NCBI GenBank assembly: GCA_945882755.1
Contig: CAMCWS010000126.1
Span: forward strand, 1-45,305
DNA: 45,305 nucleotides
Origin: Bordetella parapertussis
Lineage (GTDB): Bacteria > Pseudomonadota > Gammaproteobacteria > Burkholderiales > Burkholderiaceae_C
Reading direction: 5' to 3'
Shown: positions 33,954-42,280 of the stretch, in pieces
How positions within the stretch are numbered: position 1 is the stretch's first letter
How the letters are laid out: every line of letters begins with the position of its first letter
Translations under genes and position numbers: made by a program
Notes under the pieces: generated by a model
Seen by the model: the letters and a program-made list of their open reading frames with translations, nothing else
Told to the model about the DNA's origin: nothing
Databases searched by the model: none

Positions 33954-35965
33954 AATCTTTACACGCTATAAATTACCGCCCTGATATAGACGGATTGCGT
34001 GCTGTTGCTGTACTGACAGTCATTGCATTTCATGCCTTTCCTGAATGGGTTTCAGGCGGCTTTGTTGGTGTTGATATTTTTTTTGTGATCTCAGGGTTTT
34101 TGATTACTAAGCTTATTCAAGACGGTCTCCATAAACACAATTTCAGTATCAGTGGCTTTTACGCAAGCAGAGTAAGGCGTCTTCTCCCTTCTCTGATTTT
34201 GGTGTTACTGGCCTGTCAAATATTTGGTTGGTTCGCTTTACTGTCTGACGAATACAAATTACTGGGTAAGCACATAACTGCCACTGCATTGTTAATTCCG
34301 AATTGGGTTATTTGGAGCGAGAGTGGTTACTTTGATTACGCCGCCAATACAAAACCATTGCTGCATCTTTGGAGTCTGGGGGTAGAGGAGCAATTTTATT
34401 TATTTTGGCCTTTGACATTGTGCTTGGTATTCAAGTACAAATTAAATGCAATCCGGATAACTTCCATCCTTTTGTGTGCCTCTTTGTTTTTGAACCTGTC
34501 GATGGTTGAAAAATTTGCATCTGCAACATTCTTTTTGCCCTTCACCCGCATATGGGAGCTCTTATCAGGAAGTGTGTTGGCTTTGTTGACACATGCAAAC
34601 TTTGTGGGATTGAACCCAATAAGAGCCCAGTTCGAAAAGTACAAATGGATAAGGCACGGACTCTCTTTTTTGGGCTTGATGCTGTTAATTACAAGCTTAT
34701 TTTTTATTGATCAAGACACGCGTTTTCCAGGTGCTTGGGCGATATTGCCCGTGCTTGGCACTTTGTTGATCATTCTGGCTGGAAATAAATCCTGGTTTAA
34801 CCAATCGCTTCTGTCTAGTCGAATCCTGGTTGGCATTGGCTTGATAAGTTACCCATTGTATTTATGGCATTGGCCGCTGTTGTCATTTGCAAGAATTCTT
34901 GAGCAAAGTCAGCCACATGGGCAAATTCGTGTTTCATGCATTGCCATTGCATTTGTGTTGTCTTTGCTGACCTACTACTTTATAGAGCGGCCAATGCGTT
35001 TTGGCCAAAATCTAAGGACTAAAACTTACATTTTGATCACACTGCTATTGATCACGGCAAGCTTGGGATTGACTACCTATCTATCGAATGGATTCAAGTC
35101 AAGATTTTCCAATCAGTTGATCGAAGAACAAATCGCCGACCTTGCATTCAATATTCCGACCAGTATGGATTGGTATTGCCGCGACGCAAGCAATGAGGGC
35201 CCCCGTTGCCTTTCAAGTGGGCCTGATCCATCGACTGTGGTGATAGGGGATAGCCATGCGCTGACCATTTACGCTGGACTGGTTGAGCGTTTTAAAGCCA
35301 AAGGTCAGACCGTGGGTCTTTATGGTGGAAGCGATGGATGTGCGCCATTGCTAAATGTCGTCATTCAAGACCTCGGTGGAGACACCAGAAACTGTTTGCA
35401 AAAAGGTACGCAAGCTATTTTGAGAGTGATCAAGGATCCTGCCATCAAGGAAGTCATTCTGACAAGCAGGGGGCCCATGTACACAACGGGCAAAGGTTTT
35501 GGAGAGGTAGAGTCATCACAATTTGGGAGCTGGGTTCTGCACTTTGATAACGAAGACAAGCAGCTGCGAAACAATGAAGAGGTTTTTATGAGGGGCTTGG
35601 CAAATACCTTGGATGTTTTGTTGGCCGCAGATAAAAAAGTAACTTTTTTGCATGATGTTCCAGAGCTTGGTTTTGATATCAGAAGCTGTTTTTCTTTCAG
35701 GCCTTTAGTCATTACCCCTAAGGCGATGGACCCATGTGCAATTAAGAAAAGTGATTTTTTGGCTAGAACCAAAATGCACAGGGCTGGCGTAGATCGGATA
35801 CTTTCAGAAAGACCTGAAATCAAAGTTATCGATTTAGCCCAAGCTTTGTGCGATGAAGAATGGTGTTTCGGCTCAAAGAACGGTGTCTTGTTTTACATAG
35901 ATGATGATCACCTTAGCCTCAGAGGTGCTGCATATGTCGTTAGACAGCTATGGGACGAATTTTGA
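33950..35965 (+). CDS. Membrane acyltransferase (family 3) with C-terminal SGNH domain
   Basis: An OafA/YrhL-type O-acyltransferase, 671 aa. The N-terminal acyltransferase-3 part starts YRPDIDGLRAVAVLTVIAFH with GGFVGVDIFFVISGFLIT and about ten membrane helices to about residue 385. The C-terminal SGNH hydrolase-like domain has VVIGDSHALTIYAG with the nucleophilic Ser and DDDHLSLRGA with the Asp-x-x-His pair. Such fusions acetylate peptidoglycan or surface polysaccharide. The ATG overlaps the heme-HAMP stop (ATGA), so the two proteins are co-translated. Confidence 0.92.
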   Translation: MKSLHAINYRPDIDGLRAVAVLTVIAFHAFPEWVSGGFVGVDIFFVISGFLITKLIQDGLHKHNFSISGFYASRVRRLLPSLILVLLACQIFGWFALLSDEYKLLGKHITATALLIPNWVIWSESGYFDYAANTKPLLHLWSLGVEEQFYLFWPLTLCLVFKYKLNAIRITSILLCASLFLNLSMVEKFASATFFLPFTRIWELLSGSVLALLTHANFVGLNPIRAQFEKYKWIRHGLSFLGLMLLITSLFFIDQDTRFPGAWAILPVLGTLLIILAGNKSWFNQSLLSSRILVGIGLISYPLYLWHWPLLSFARILEQSQPHGQIRVSCIAIAFVLSLLTYYFIERPMRFGQNLRTKTYILITLLLITASLGLTTYLSNGFKSRFSNQLIEEQIADLAFNIPTSMDWYCRDASNEGPRCLSSGPDPSTVVIGDSHALTIYAGLVERFKAKGQTVGLYGGSDGCAPLLNVVIQDLGGDTRNCLQKGTQAILRVIKDPAIKEVILTSRGPMYTTGKGFGEVESSQFGSWVLHFDNEDKQLRNNEEVFMRGLANTLDVLLAADKKVTFLHDVPELGFDIRSCFSFRPLVITPKAMDPCAIKKSDFLARTKMHRAGVDRILSERPEIKVIDLAQALCDEEWCFGSKNGVLFYIDDDHLSLRGAAYVVRQLWDEF

Positions 35966-36006
35966 CTCACAATAGATGAGACTAAATTAATCCTTGGAGA
36001 ACTTCA

Positions 36007-36594
36007 TTGCAAAAAGACTTCATTTCTCGTCGACATATTTTGCAGCGTTATGGACGCCTTGCAATTTCTTTCGGTTTAATTGCACCTGCCATAGTCACTA
36101 GCCGTAAGTCATTAGCGCAGCAGTCGGCGAATCCTTTGTGCGAAAAACAAACGCCACCCCAGATGCAAGGGCCCTTTTACATGCCCCTCTCACCAGAGCG
36201 TGTTTCACTTGTAGAACCCAAAATGAAATCGCCCCGCATGCGAGTAACCGGTCGTGTTGTGGATACAGCATGTAGACCTCTACCTGGTGCGTTATTGGAC
36301 TTTTGGCAATGCGATGAAAGAGGTCAGTACGACACAAAAGGCTTTAGTCTGCGGGGGCATCAATTCGCCAATAGCAAAGGAGAATTTTTCTTGGAAACGG
36401 TTATTCCTGGTTCCTATCCTGGAAGAACACCTCACTTGCATGTCAAAGTTCAGCGCAAGGGTGGTCAAGTACTCACCACTCAGCTGTACCTGCCTAATCA
36501 CCCTGGTAACGCGCAAGATTTTCTTTTTGATCCAAGGTTGTCATTGGTGTCCCAAGGGCAGGATTTCCACTGGCAATTTGTTTTGCCAAGTTGA
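36007..36594 (+). CDS. Intradiol ring-cleavage dioxygenase-like protein with Tat signal
   Basis: A 195-aa protein of the intradiol dioxygenase fold. The N-terminus has a twin-arginine signal (SRRHILQRYGRLAISFGL) ending near KSLAQQS, so it is exported folded. Iron-binding residues are visible as Tyr in QGPFYMPL, Tyr in ERGQYDTKG and H-x-H in GRTPHLHVKV. The start is a TTG at 36007, supported by GGAGA seven bases before it. Exported members are related to protocatechuate dioxygenase, but substrates are unknown. It is 41 bases after the acyltransferase gene. Confidence 0.87.
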   Translation: MQKDFISRRHILQRYGRLAISFGLIAPAIVTSRKSLAQQSANPLCEKQTPPQMQGPFYMPLSPERVSLVEPKMKSPRMRVTGRVVDTACRPLPGALLDFWQCDERGQYDTKGFSLRGHQFANSKGEFFLETVIPGSYPGRTPHLHVKVQRKGGQVLTTQLYLPNHPGNAQDFLFDPRLSLVSQGQDFHWQFVLPS

Positions 36595-36664
36595 TGACAT
36601 CAAGCGTGACACAAGTCATAGTGCAAATAGCCGCTACCCAGCGTGATTTAGTTAGGATAGCGCT

Positions 36665-38407
36665 ATGACATCTTTGGAATTAATGCTTTTATACCTGTTG
36701 GCTGCCGTGTTGGGTGTTGTGGGCTGTCGTCTACTGAAGCTACCGCCCATGTTGGGCTATTTGCTTGTCGGCGTCTTGATTGGACCGAATGCGCTGGCCT
36801 TGGCGCAAAACTCCGAAAGCATTCGTCATCTGGCCGAGTTTGGTGTCGTCTTTCTGATGTTTGTCATTGGATTGGAATTCAATTTGCCCAAGTTGAAGTC
36901 CATGAAAAAGCATGTGTTTGGATTGGGTGTACTCCAGGTGGTGATGACCGTTGCGTTTTTAACAATGAGCTCTTTGTTGTTAAATAGCATTGCGCCCACT
37001 TTTTGGAAGATGAGTTGGCAGACGGCACTGGCTTTGTCGGGTGCCTTGGCCATGAGCAGCACCGCTATTGTGATCAAGATGATGTCTGACAGTTTGGAGT
37101 TGGACACCGAGCATGGCAAGCGTGTGGTTGGCGTGTTGCTCTTTCAAGATTTGGCGGTCGTGCCATTGTTGGTTCTCATTCCTGCGCTGAATGCACCTGC
37201 GGAGGAATTGCTACCTGCTTTGTTACTGGCTGCGCTCAAAGCCGCAGTATTGATTACCTTGTTGCTAACCGGTGGGCAGAGAATGATGCGCTGGTGGCTG
37301 CTGTTGGTGGCTCGCCGCCAAAGCGAAGAACTTTTTGTGATGAACGTCTTGTTGATCACCTTGGGTTTGGCTTGGTTGACTGAGCTTGCCGGACTTAGCT
37401 TGGCACTGGGCGCTTTTGTAGCCGGCATGTTGATTTCCGAAACTGAATTCAAGCACCGTGTTGAGATGGACATCAAGCCGTTTCACGATATCTTGCTTGG
37501 ACTGTTTTTCATCACCATTGGCATGATGCTTGACTGGCGCATTATTTGGGATCGATGGGCATTTGTATTGTTTTTGTTCACGGTGCCCGTTGTTTTTAAA
37601 TTTGTACTTATTGCGGCCCTCACTCGATTGAGCGGTGCCAGTGAAGGTATTTCTTTGCGAACTGGTTTGTATTTGGCGCAGGCAGGCGAGTTCGGTTTTG
37701 TGTTGCTCACACTGGGTAGTCAAAATCAATTGATTCCTGCAGATTGGCTTAACCCTGTGCTGGCCAGCATGGTGCTTTCCATGTTGGTTACCCCTTTCAT
37801 CATCATGAACGCTAACGAATGGGTGATGAAATGGTCTACTAGCGATTGGTTGCAGCAATCTCTGGGAATGACCCAAATTGCGCAGAAAAGCATGGACATC
37901 GAAAAGCACATCATCATTTGTGGGTATGGGCGGTGTGGCCAAAACTTAGCTAAGCTATTGCAAACGCAAAATGTTCCCTATATGGCCCTAGATTTGGATC
38001 CAGACCGAATCAGTCGAGCACAATCCCATGGAGAAAAGGTTGTTTATGGCGATGCAGCACGTTTGCAGTCGCTCATGGCGGTGGGGTTGGTGCGTGCCAG
38101 TGCAGTGGTCGTCACTTATTTAGAAAATGCGTCCGCTATGCGTGTGCTTGCGCTCACCAAAGAGCATGCCCCACACGTGCCAGTTATTGTCAGAACACAA
38201 GATGATGTGGACTTAGAAAAACTTCAGGCAGCTGGCGCTGCAGAAGTGGTGCCAGAGACGATTGATGGATCTTTGATGTTGGCAACACATGCACTTTCTT
38301 TGGTGGGTGTCCCAATGAAGCGTGTAATTCGCATGGTTCAAGAGCAAAGAAATAAGCGTTATGCCTTGCTGAAAGACTTTGACCGCGGTAGCGAAGTAGA
38401 AGATTGA
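36665..38407 (+). CDS. Kef-type monovalent cation:proton antiporter (CPA2) with RCK domain
   Basis: A 580-aa protein. About twelve membrane segments form the CPA2 transport domain, with LFQDLAVVPLLVLIPAL holding the transport Asp, and LAFALAG-type loops replaced by LAQAGEFGFVLLTLGSQ. A cytosolic RCK/TrkA-N domain starts HIIICGYGRCGQNLAKLL (GxGxxG) with acidic end LDLDPDR. Function is potassium or sodium efflux coupled to protons; in KefB/KefC it is gated by glutathione adducts as protection against electrophiles. Whether this homologue is glutathione-gated is not readable. It is monocistronic and convergent with a secreted-protein gene. Confidence 0.9.
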   Translation: MTSLELMLLYLLAAVLGVVGCRLLKLPPMLGYLLVGVLIGPNALALAQNSESIRHLAEFGVVFLMFVIGLEFNLPKLKSMKKHVFGLGVLQVVMTVAFLTMSSLLLNSIAPTFWKMSWQTALALSGALAMSSTAIVIKMMSDSLELDTEHGKRVVGVLLFQDLAVVPLLVLIPALNAPAEELLPALLLAALKAAVLITLLLTGGQRMMRWWLLLVARRQSEELFVMNVLLITLGLAWLTELAGLSLALGAFVAGMLISETEFKHRVEMDIKPFHDILLGLFFITIGMMLDWRIIWDRWAFVLFLFTVPVVFKFVLIAALTRLSGASEGISLRTGLYLAQAGEFGFVLLTLGSQNQLIPADWLNPVLASMVLSMLVTPFIIMNANEWVMKWSTSDWLQQSLGMTQIAQKSMDIEKHIIICGYGRCGQNLAKLLQTQNVPYMALDLDPDRISRAQSHGEKVVYGDAARLQSLMAVGLVRASAVVVTYLENASAMRVLALTKEHAPHVPVIVRTQDDVDLEKLQAAGAAEVVPETIDGSLMLATHALSLVGVPMKRVIRMVQEQRNKRYALLKDFDRGSEVED

Positions 38408-38410
38408 TCA

Positions 38411-38441
38411 GGGTGGGGAATTGTAAAAGTAACCCCCACCC
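38411..38441. terminator. GC-rich hairpin between convergent genes
   Basis: GGGTGGGG at 38411-38418 and CCCCACCC at 38434-38441 form an 8-bp perfect stem with a 15-base loop. There is no good T tract on either strand, so it is only a candidate bidirectional terminator. Confidence 0.4.
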
Positions 38442-38467
38442 CAAATAACATTTATAAAACCGCTGAA

Positions 38468-38884
38468 TTATTTGGCGTCTGTGACGTTGTTGAAGGCCAA
38501 TTGGTTACCGCAGGCATTGCTTGCAATCTTCAAGTCGTGGTCAATGACAGGTTTGTAAAAAGACAGTGTCTGAGTGATTGGGGTTTTATTACCCAAGGGC
38601 GCGGAGTCATGACCCACCAGAATTTGAAATCCTGACATGGCCATTGTTTGGTTGCTGCAATTGACAACGTAGTCGATTTGCTGGACACCGCTTTTGCCCA
38701 TGTCGTGAAACTCACGGACATTTGCCAAGCCATTGGATTTATAAGCTGCATAAGACCAAGTTTTGTCGTTGCTGGCCAGCAAAATATCTGGGTCTTTGTC
38801 AAAGGATGCTGTTGCAGTGTCAGTCGCAGCATGCGAAAGACTTGACACGACCATACAGGCAAGCAATGTGACTATTTTGTTCAT
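38468..38884 (-). CDS. Small secreted protein, surface-adhesin protein E-like layout
   Basis: A 138-aa protein with a clear signal peptide (VTLLACMVVSSLSHA, cut before ATDTATAS). The mature part has two cysteines, in YVVNCSNQTMAM and SNACGNQLAF, probably paired, and a Tyr/Ser-rich first half (WSYAAYKSNGLANVRE). The order of W...Y, NC and terminal AC resembles small surface-adhesin protein E-like proteins of Burkholderiales, but this is only a resemblance. A strong AAGGAG site and a promoter-like region lie upstream, suggesting it is well expressed. Confidence 0.75.
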   Translation of the reverse strand: MNKIVTLLACMVVSSLSHAATDTATASFDKDPDILLASNDKTWSYAAYKSNGLANVREFHDMGKSGVQQIDYVVNCSNQTMAMSGFQILVGHDSAPLGNKTPITQTLSFYKPVIDHDLKIASNACGNQLAFNNVTDAK

Positions 38885-38924
38885 TTGGAACTCCTTGGGT
38901 GGTTAATTGAAATTCAATGAACAA

Positions 38925-38952
38925 ATATTAGCATATGAATAGGTTTTGTAAA
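38925..38952 (-). promoter_or_regulatory. Sigma-70-like promoter for the secreted protein gene
   Basis: On the minus strand TTTACA (38947-38952) and TAATAT (38925-38930) are 16 bases apart, and the -10 is preceded by TGC as in extended promoters. It lies about 40 bases before the ATG at 38884, in an AT-rich 138-base gap that otherwise shows no gene. Confidence 0.55.
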
Positions 38953-39022
38953 GTTAAAATTGGACAAAACATGAATATATGACTTGAATTAGCAATTAAA
39001 TGAAAAATACCTATTCAAAACA

Positions 39023-39946
39023 TCAACAAAGTTTGTGTTGCAAATCAACAATTTCAAGATAAGCGTCTTCTAATGTGACCGGATCAACACTTACAGCACT
39101 GACCTTTGAGCCATCAAGCGCGTCAACGACCTCTCGCAAACTTATGGGGTGGGGTAGCAAAAGACTGATCTTCCCGGCATGTTGGCGAACTGGCCAGCCC
39201 AGATCAGTTGCCCTTTGGATGACTGCTTGGGAGTCCTCCGATTGCACCTTGGCCACAGCTTGTCCAGGGACGCGAGATTTCAAGTCAGGCACGCTCCCCT
39301 CAGCCACAACCTTACCGCCACGCATCAGCGCGACCCGATTGCACAGCCTCTGAGCCTCGGCGAGATGATGACTGGTTAACAAGATGGTTGTGCCGCTGTC
39401 ACGCAAACCTTCGATCAGACGCCAAAGATCCATTCGCGCCTCTACGTCTACTGCGACTGTTGGTTCATCGAGCACCAGCAGCTCGGGACGATGTACCAGC
39501 GCGATTGCAAGGCTCAGTCGCTGCTGCCAGCCACCCGATAGCAGCCCGGTGCAGGTGGTTGCGTAAGGAATTAAGTTGAATCTCTCCATGAGTTCAGCCA
39601 CACGTGCATTGCGCTGCGCAGGTGGCACACCATAAAGTCGGGCAAAAAAATGCATGTTCTCTTGGGGAAATAAGTCAGGGTACAGGGCAGTTTCTTGCGC
39701 ACAGTAGCCGATAAGTGTCCGTGCATGTGCGCTTTGCTCCATTATTGGCTGACCCATCAGCTGTACTTGCCCTGCATCGGCTTGCATTAGCTGGCAAATG
39801 ATGTTGAGCACCGTGGACTTGCCACACCCGTTAGGGCCCAGCAGTCCTACAACTTCTCCACGCGCGACCTGCAGGCTAAATCCCGTCAGCACTTGCTGTT
39901 CGCCGAACCGCTTGAACAAGCCATCGATCTGCAAGGCAACAGTCAT
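39023..39946 (-). CDS. ABC transporter ATP-binding protein (ABC-2 type export)
   Basis: Nucleotide-binding subunit, 307 aa. Walker A is GLLGPNGCGKST, the signature region is GLLSGGWQQRLSLAIAL, Walker B is LLVLDEPTVAVD and the switch His is in ILLTSHHLAEAQ. The signature reads LSGGW where LSGGQ or LSGGM is usual. The C-terminal 90 residues are an extension typical of drug/lipid-export subunits. The ATG overlaps the permease stop (ATGA). Substrate is unknown; the desaturase and photolyase upstream suggest a pigment- or membrane-related cargo only by context. Confidence 0.92.
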   Translation of the reverse strand: MTVALQIDGLFKRFGEQQVLTGFSLQVARGEVVGLLGPNGCGKSTVLNIICQLMQADAGQVQLMGQPIMEQSAHARTLIGYCAQETALYPDLFPQENMHFFARLYGVPPAQRNARVAELMERFNLIPYATTCTGLLSGGWQQRLSLAIALVHRPELLVLDEPTVAVDVEARMDLWRLIEGLRDSGTTILLTSHHLAEAQRLCNRVALMRGGKVVAEGSVPDLKSRVPGQAVAKVQSEDSQAVIQRATDLGWPVRQHAGKISLLLPHPISLREVVDALDGSKVSAVSVDPVTLEDAYLEIVDLQHKLC

Positions 39947-40731
39947 AATTTTTGATCTGCCATGAGTAAATGTCGATAGGATCTTAAGCCGAGAGCGAGT
40001 GAGATGGCACAGAATACAAATAGAAAGACAAGCTCGAAACGCAGCTCGGCGATACCTAAGTTGTATGCAGCCACGCCTTTGAAAGCCTGATTCATATGCA
40101 GCATGGGATTTAGCTGCGCCACTGTTTGCATGGCGGCGGGCATAATTTCCAGTGGGAAAAAGGTACCCCCGAGTACCAACAAAGGCACACCGATAGCCGA
40201 CAAAGCCACAACTACCTCTTCACTGCGGCGTGCAAAACGAGCGCCCAAAAAGAAGCCCATGCCGACGTAGGCAAAAACAGACAGCAACAAAATCAAGCCG
40301 CCCAACAATAAACTGCCATGGTATTGCGCACCAATGAACCAGGCGATGCTGTAGAGCATGATCACTTGCAAAGTTGCCAATACCAACTGTGCAAGCACCA
40401 CACCTAAAAAGTAAGCTGCTGGGTGCAGTGGTGACGCCAGCAGGCGGCGCAGAGTTTGTCGTTCGCGTTCTGCGGCAATGATGGAGACCGTACCGCCAAG
40501 GCAGCTAAAGAACAGTGCTGCACCTATCAGAATGCCGGCAGCAGCGGCATCTAACCCTGCGCGCATATTGGCGTTGTGCGCATAGACCAAGCCAAACAGC
40601 AGCATCATGGCTGCTGGAAAAACCGCCCAAAATATCAAGCCGCGGCGTTGTCGCCATTGCTCCAGCAGCAATCGCTGAGAAACGGCCAAGGTCTGGTCAA
40701 AGAACAAACCATACGGGCTCATCCTGGTCAT
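39943..40731 (-). CDS. ABC-2 type transporter permease
   Basis: A 262-aa membrane protein with six hydrophobic segments. An N-terminal cytosolic part is followed by MMLLFGLVYAHNANMRAG, then AALFFSCLGGTVSIIAAERE with the coupling-helix sequence ERQTLRRLLASPLHPAAYFL and VLGGTFFPLEIMPAAMQTVA, all typical of ABC2 permeases. It is overlapped by four bases on both sides (crtI-like gene and ATPase gene), so the unit is translationally coupled. Confidence 0.9.
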   Translation of the reverse strand: MTRMSPYGLFFDQTLAVSQRLLLEQWRQRRGLIFWAVFPAAMMLLFGLVYAHNANMRAGLDAAAAGILIGAALFFSCLGGTVSIIAAERERQTLRRLLASPLHPAAYFLGVVLAQLVLATLQVIMLYSIAWFIGAQYHGSLLLGGLILLLSVFAYVGMGFFLGARFARRSEEVVVALSAIGVPLLVLGGTFFPLEIMPAAMQTVAQLNPMLHMNQAFKGVAAYNLGIAELRFELVFLFVFCAISLALGLRSYRHLLMADQKL

Positions 40732-42266
40732 AGCCTGAAAGTGGGCAAATCCGGCAGCACTGTTTCAAGCGCTTTGGCTGACATCAATACACCTGGAATA
40801 CCCGCGCCAGGGTGTGTGCTGGCACCCACCATGAACAGGTCTTTGACATCTTCGCTTCGGTTGTGCGGTCTAAACCAGGCGCTCTGCAGCAGCAGTGGCT
40901 CTAGACCGAATGCTGCGCCTTTGTAAGACAACAAATTGTCCTGAAAGTCTTGCGGTGTCGTCATAAAAGAAACGGTTAAATGCTCGCGAAGCCCTGGCAG
41001 CACGCTTTTCTCCAGCGCCTCTGCAATGGCCAATCGGTAGGGCTCAGCTTGCTCAGCCCAGTTGGTACCGCTTTGCAGGTGGGGGACCGGTGACAGCACA
41101 TAAAACGTATCGCAGCCAGCAGGTGCCATGGCCGGATCGGTCGCTGTGGGACGGTGCAAGTAGAGGCTGAAATCATCAGCCAGGTGGTGGCGCTTGAAAA
41201 TGTCTTTCAGCAAGCCCTCGTAGCGTGGCCCAAGCAACATCATGTGGTGCGGTACATCTTCGTACCGCTTGTTGGTGCCGAAGTACCAAACGAACAAGCT
41301 CATCGAGTATTTGCCGGCCTCAACTTTGGCGTTGCTCCAGACCTTGCGGTGTTTGGCGTCGATCAGGTTCTTGTAAGTCCAGGCGGTATCCGCATTACAA
41401 ACCACAATATCGGCGGGCAGCGTCTCACCATTGGCCAGTGTCACGCCCGTGGCGCGACCATCGCTGACTTCGATGCGTCGGACTTCAGCGCCAGTTCGCA
41501 AACTGCCCCCCATGCCCTGTATCAAATCAACCAAGCCGTTGACCAAAGTTCCTGTGCCGCCCATGGCCCAGTGCACGCCATAACGCCGTTCCAAGGCGTT
41601 GATAAGCGAATAGACGCAGGTGACAGAAAACGGATTACCGCCAATGAGTAGCGACTGCAGACTCATGGCTTGTCGCAGTTTGGGGTGCTTCAGATGGCTG
41701 GCAACCATGGCATGCAAGCTGCGCCAACCTTTCATGCGGACCATAGAGGGAATGGCTTTCAGCAAGTCGCCTGTGTTATCAAAAGCATGGCATCCGAGGG
41801 ATTCAAAGCCCAATTGGTAGCAAGTGTCTGCCTCTTCCATGAATTCGGTGTAGCCAGGACCTGCTGTCGGATCGATCCGCAGCACCTCGGAGCGCATGCG
41901 CTCGGGGTCGCCGCTGTAATCGAAGTGGTCCCCATCTGCGAAGCGGACCCTGTAAAAGGGATCTATCAGACGCAGATCTACGTCGTCAGTCAGCTTTCGT
42001 CCGGCCAGTGCCCACAACTCCTCCAATAGGAACGGCACAGTGATGATGGTTGGACCGGCATCAAAGGTGTAACCGTCTACGTGGTGCACCCGTGCGCGAC
42101 CACCAGGCACATCCAGTTTTTCAAGCACCTGAACCCTCCAGCCCTGGGCCGCGAGCCGAACCGCGGCAGCTAAACCACCAAAACCGCTGCCAATTACCAG
42201 CGCAATGGGGGCATCTTTGTTTAGATTCTCAGAGTGCCGTGCTGAGGCTTTGGCTTGCGTGGACAT
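40728..42266 (-). CDS. crtI: CrtI-type phytoene desaturase-family FAD oxidoreductase
   Basis: A 512-aa FAD enzyme. The dinucleotide motif is IGSGFGGLAAAVRLAAQGWR, with LEKLDVPGGRARV and FDAGPTIITVP. The C-terminal bacterial CrtI signature is FMVGASTHPGAGIPGVLMSA. CrtI desaturates phytoene to lycopene or neurosporene; related enzymes are CrtD and other carotenoid desaturases. The ATG at 42266 with AAGAAAG upstream is preferred over the TTG at 42284. No phytoene synthase, GGPP synthase or cyclase gene is in the window, so either the rest of the pathway is elsewhere or the substrate differs. It is coupled to the permease gene (ATGA). Confidence 0.85.
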   Translation of the reverse strand: MSTQAKASARHSENLNKDAPIALVIGSGFGGLAAAVRLAAQGWRVQVLEKLDVPGGRARVHHVDGYTFDAGPTIITVPFLLEELWALAGRKLTDDVDLRLIDPFYRVRFADGDHFDYSGDPERMRSEVLRIDPTAGPGYTEFMEEADTCYQLGFESLGCHAFDNTGDLLKAIPSMVRMKGWRSLHAMVASHLKHPKLRQAMSLQSLLIGGNPFSVTCVYSLINALERRYGVHWAMGGTGTLVNGLVDLIQGMGGSLRTGAEVRRIEVSDGRATGVTLANGETLPADIVVCNADTAWTYKNLIDAKHRKVWSNAKVEAGKYSMSLFVWYFGTNKRYEDVPHHMMLLGPRYEGLLKDIFKRHHLADDFSLYLHRPTATDPAMAPAGCDTFYVLSPVPHLQSGTNWAEQAEPYRLAIAEALEKSVLPGLREHLTVSFMTTPQDFQDNLLSYKGAAFGLEPLLLQSAWFRPHNRSEDVKDLFMVGASTHPGAGIPGVLMSAKALETVLPDLPTFRL

Positions 42267-42280
42267 GGATGGATCTTTCT

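Noticed and set aside
37265..37942. 225-codon minus-strand open frame
   Set aside because: Antisense to the Kef-type antiporter; its His/Gln-rich composition is typical of a shadow frame.
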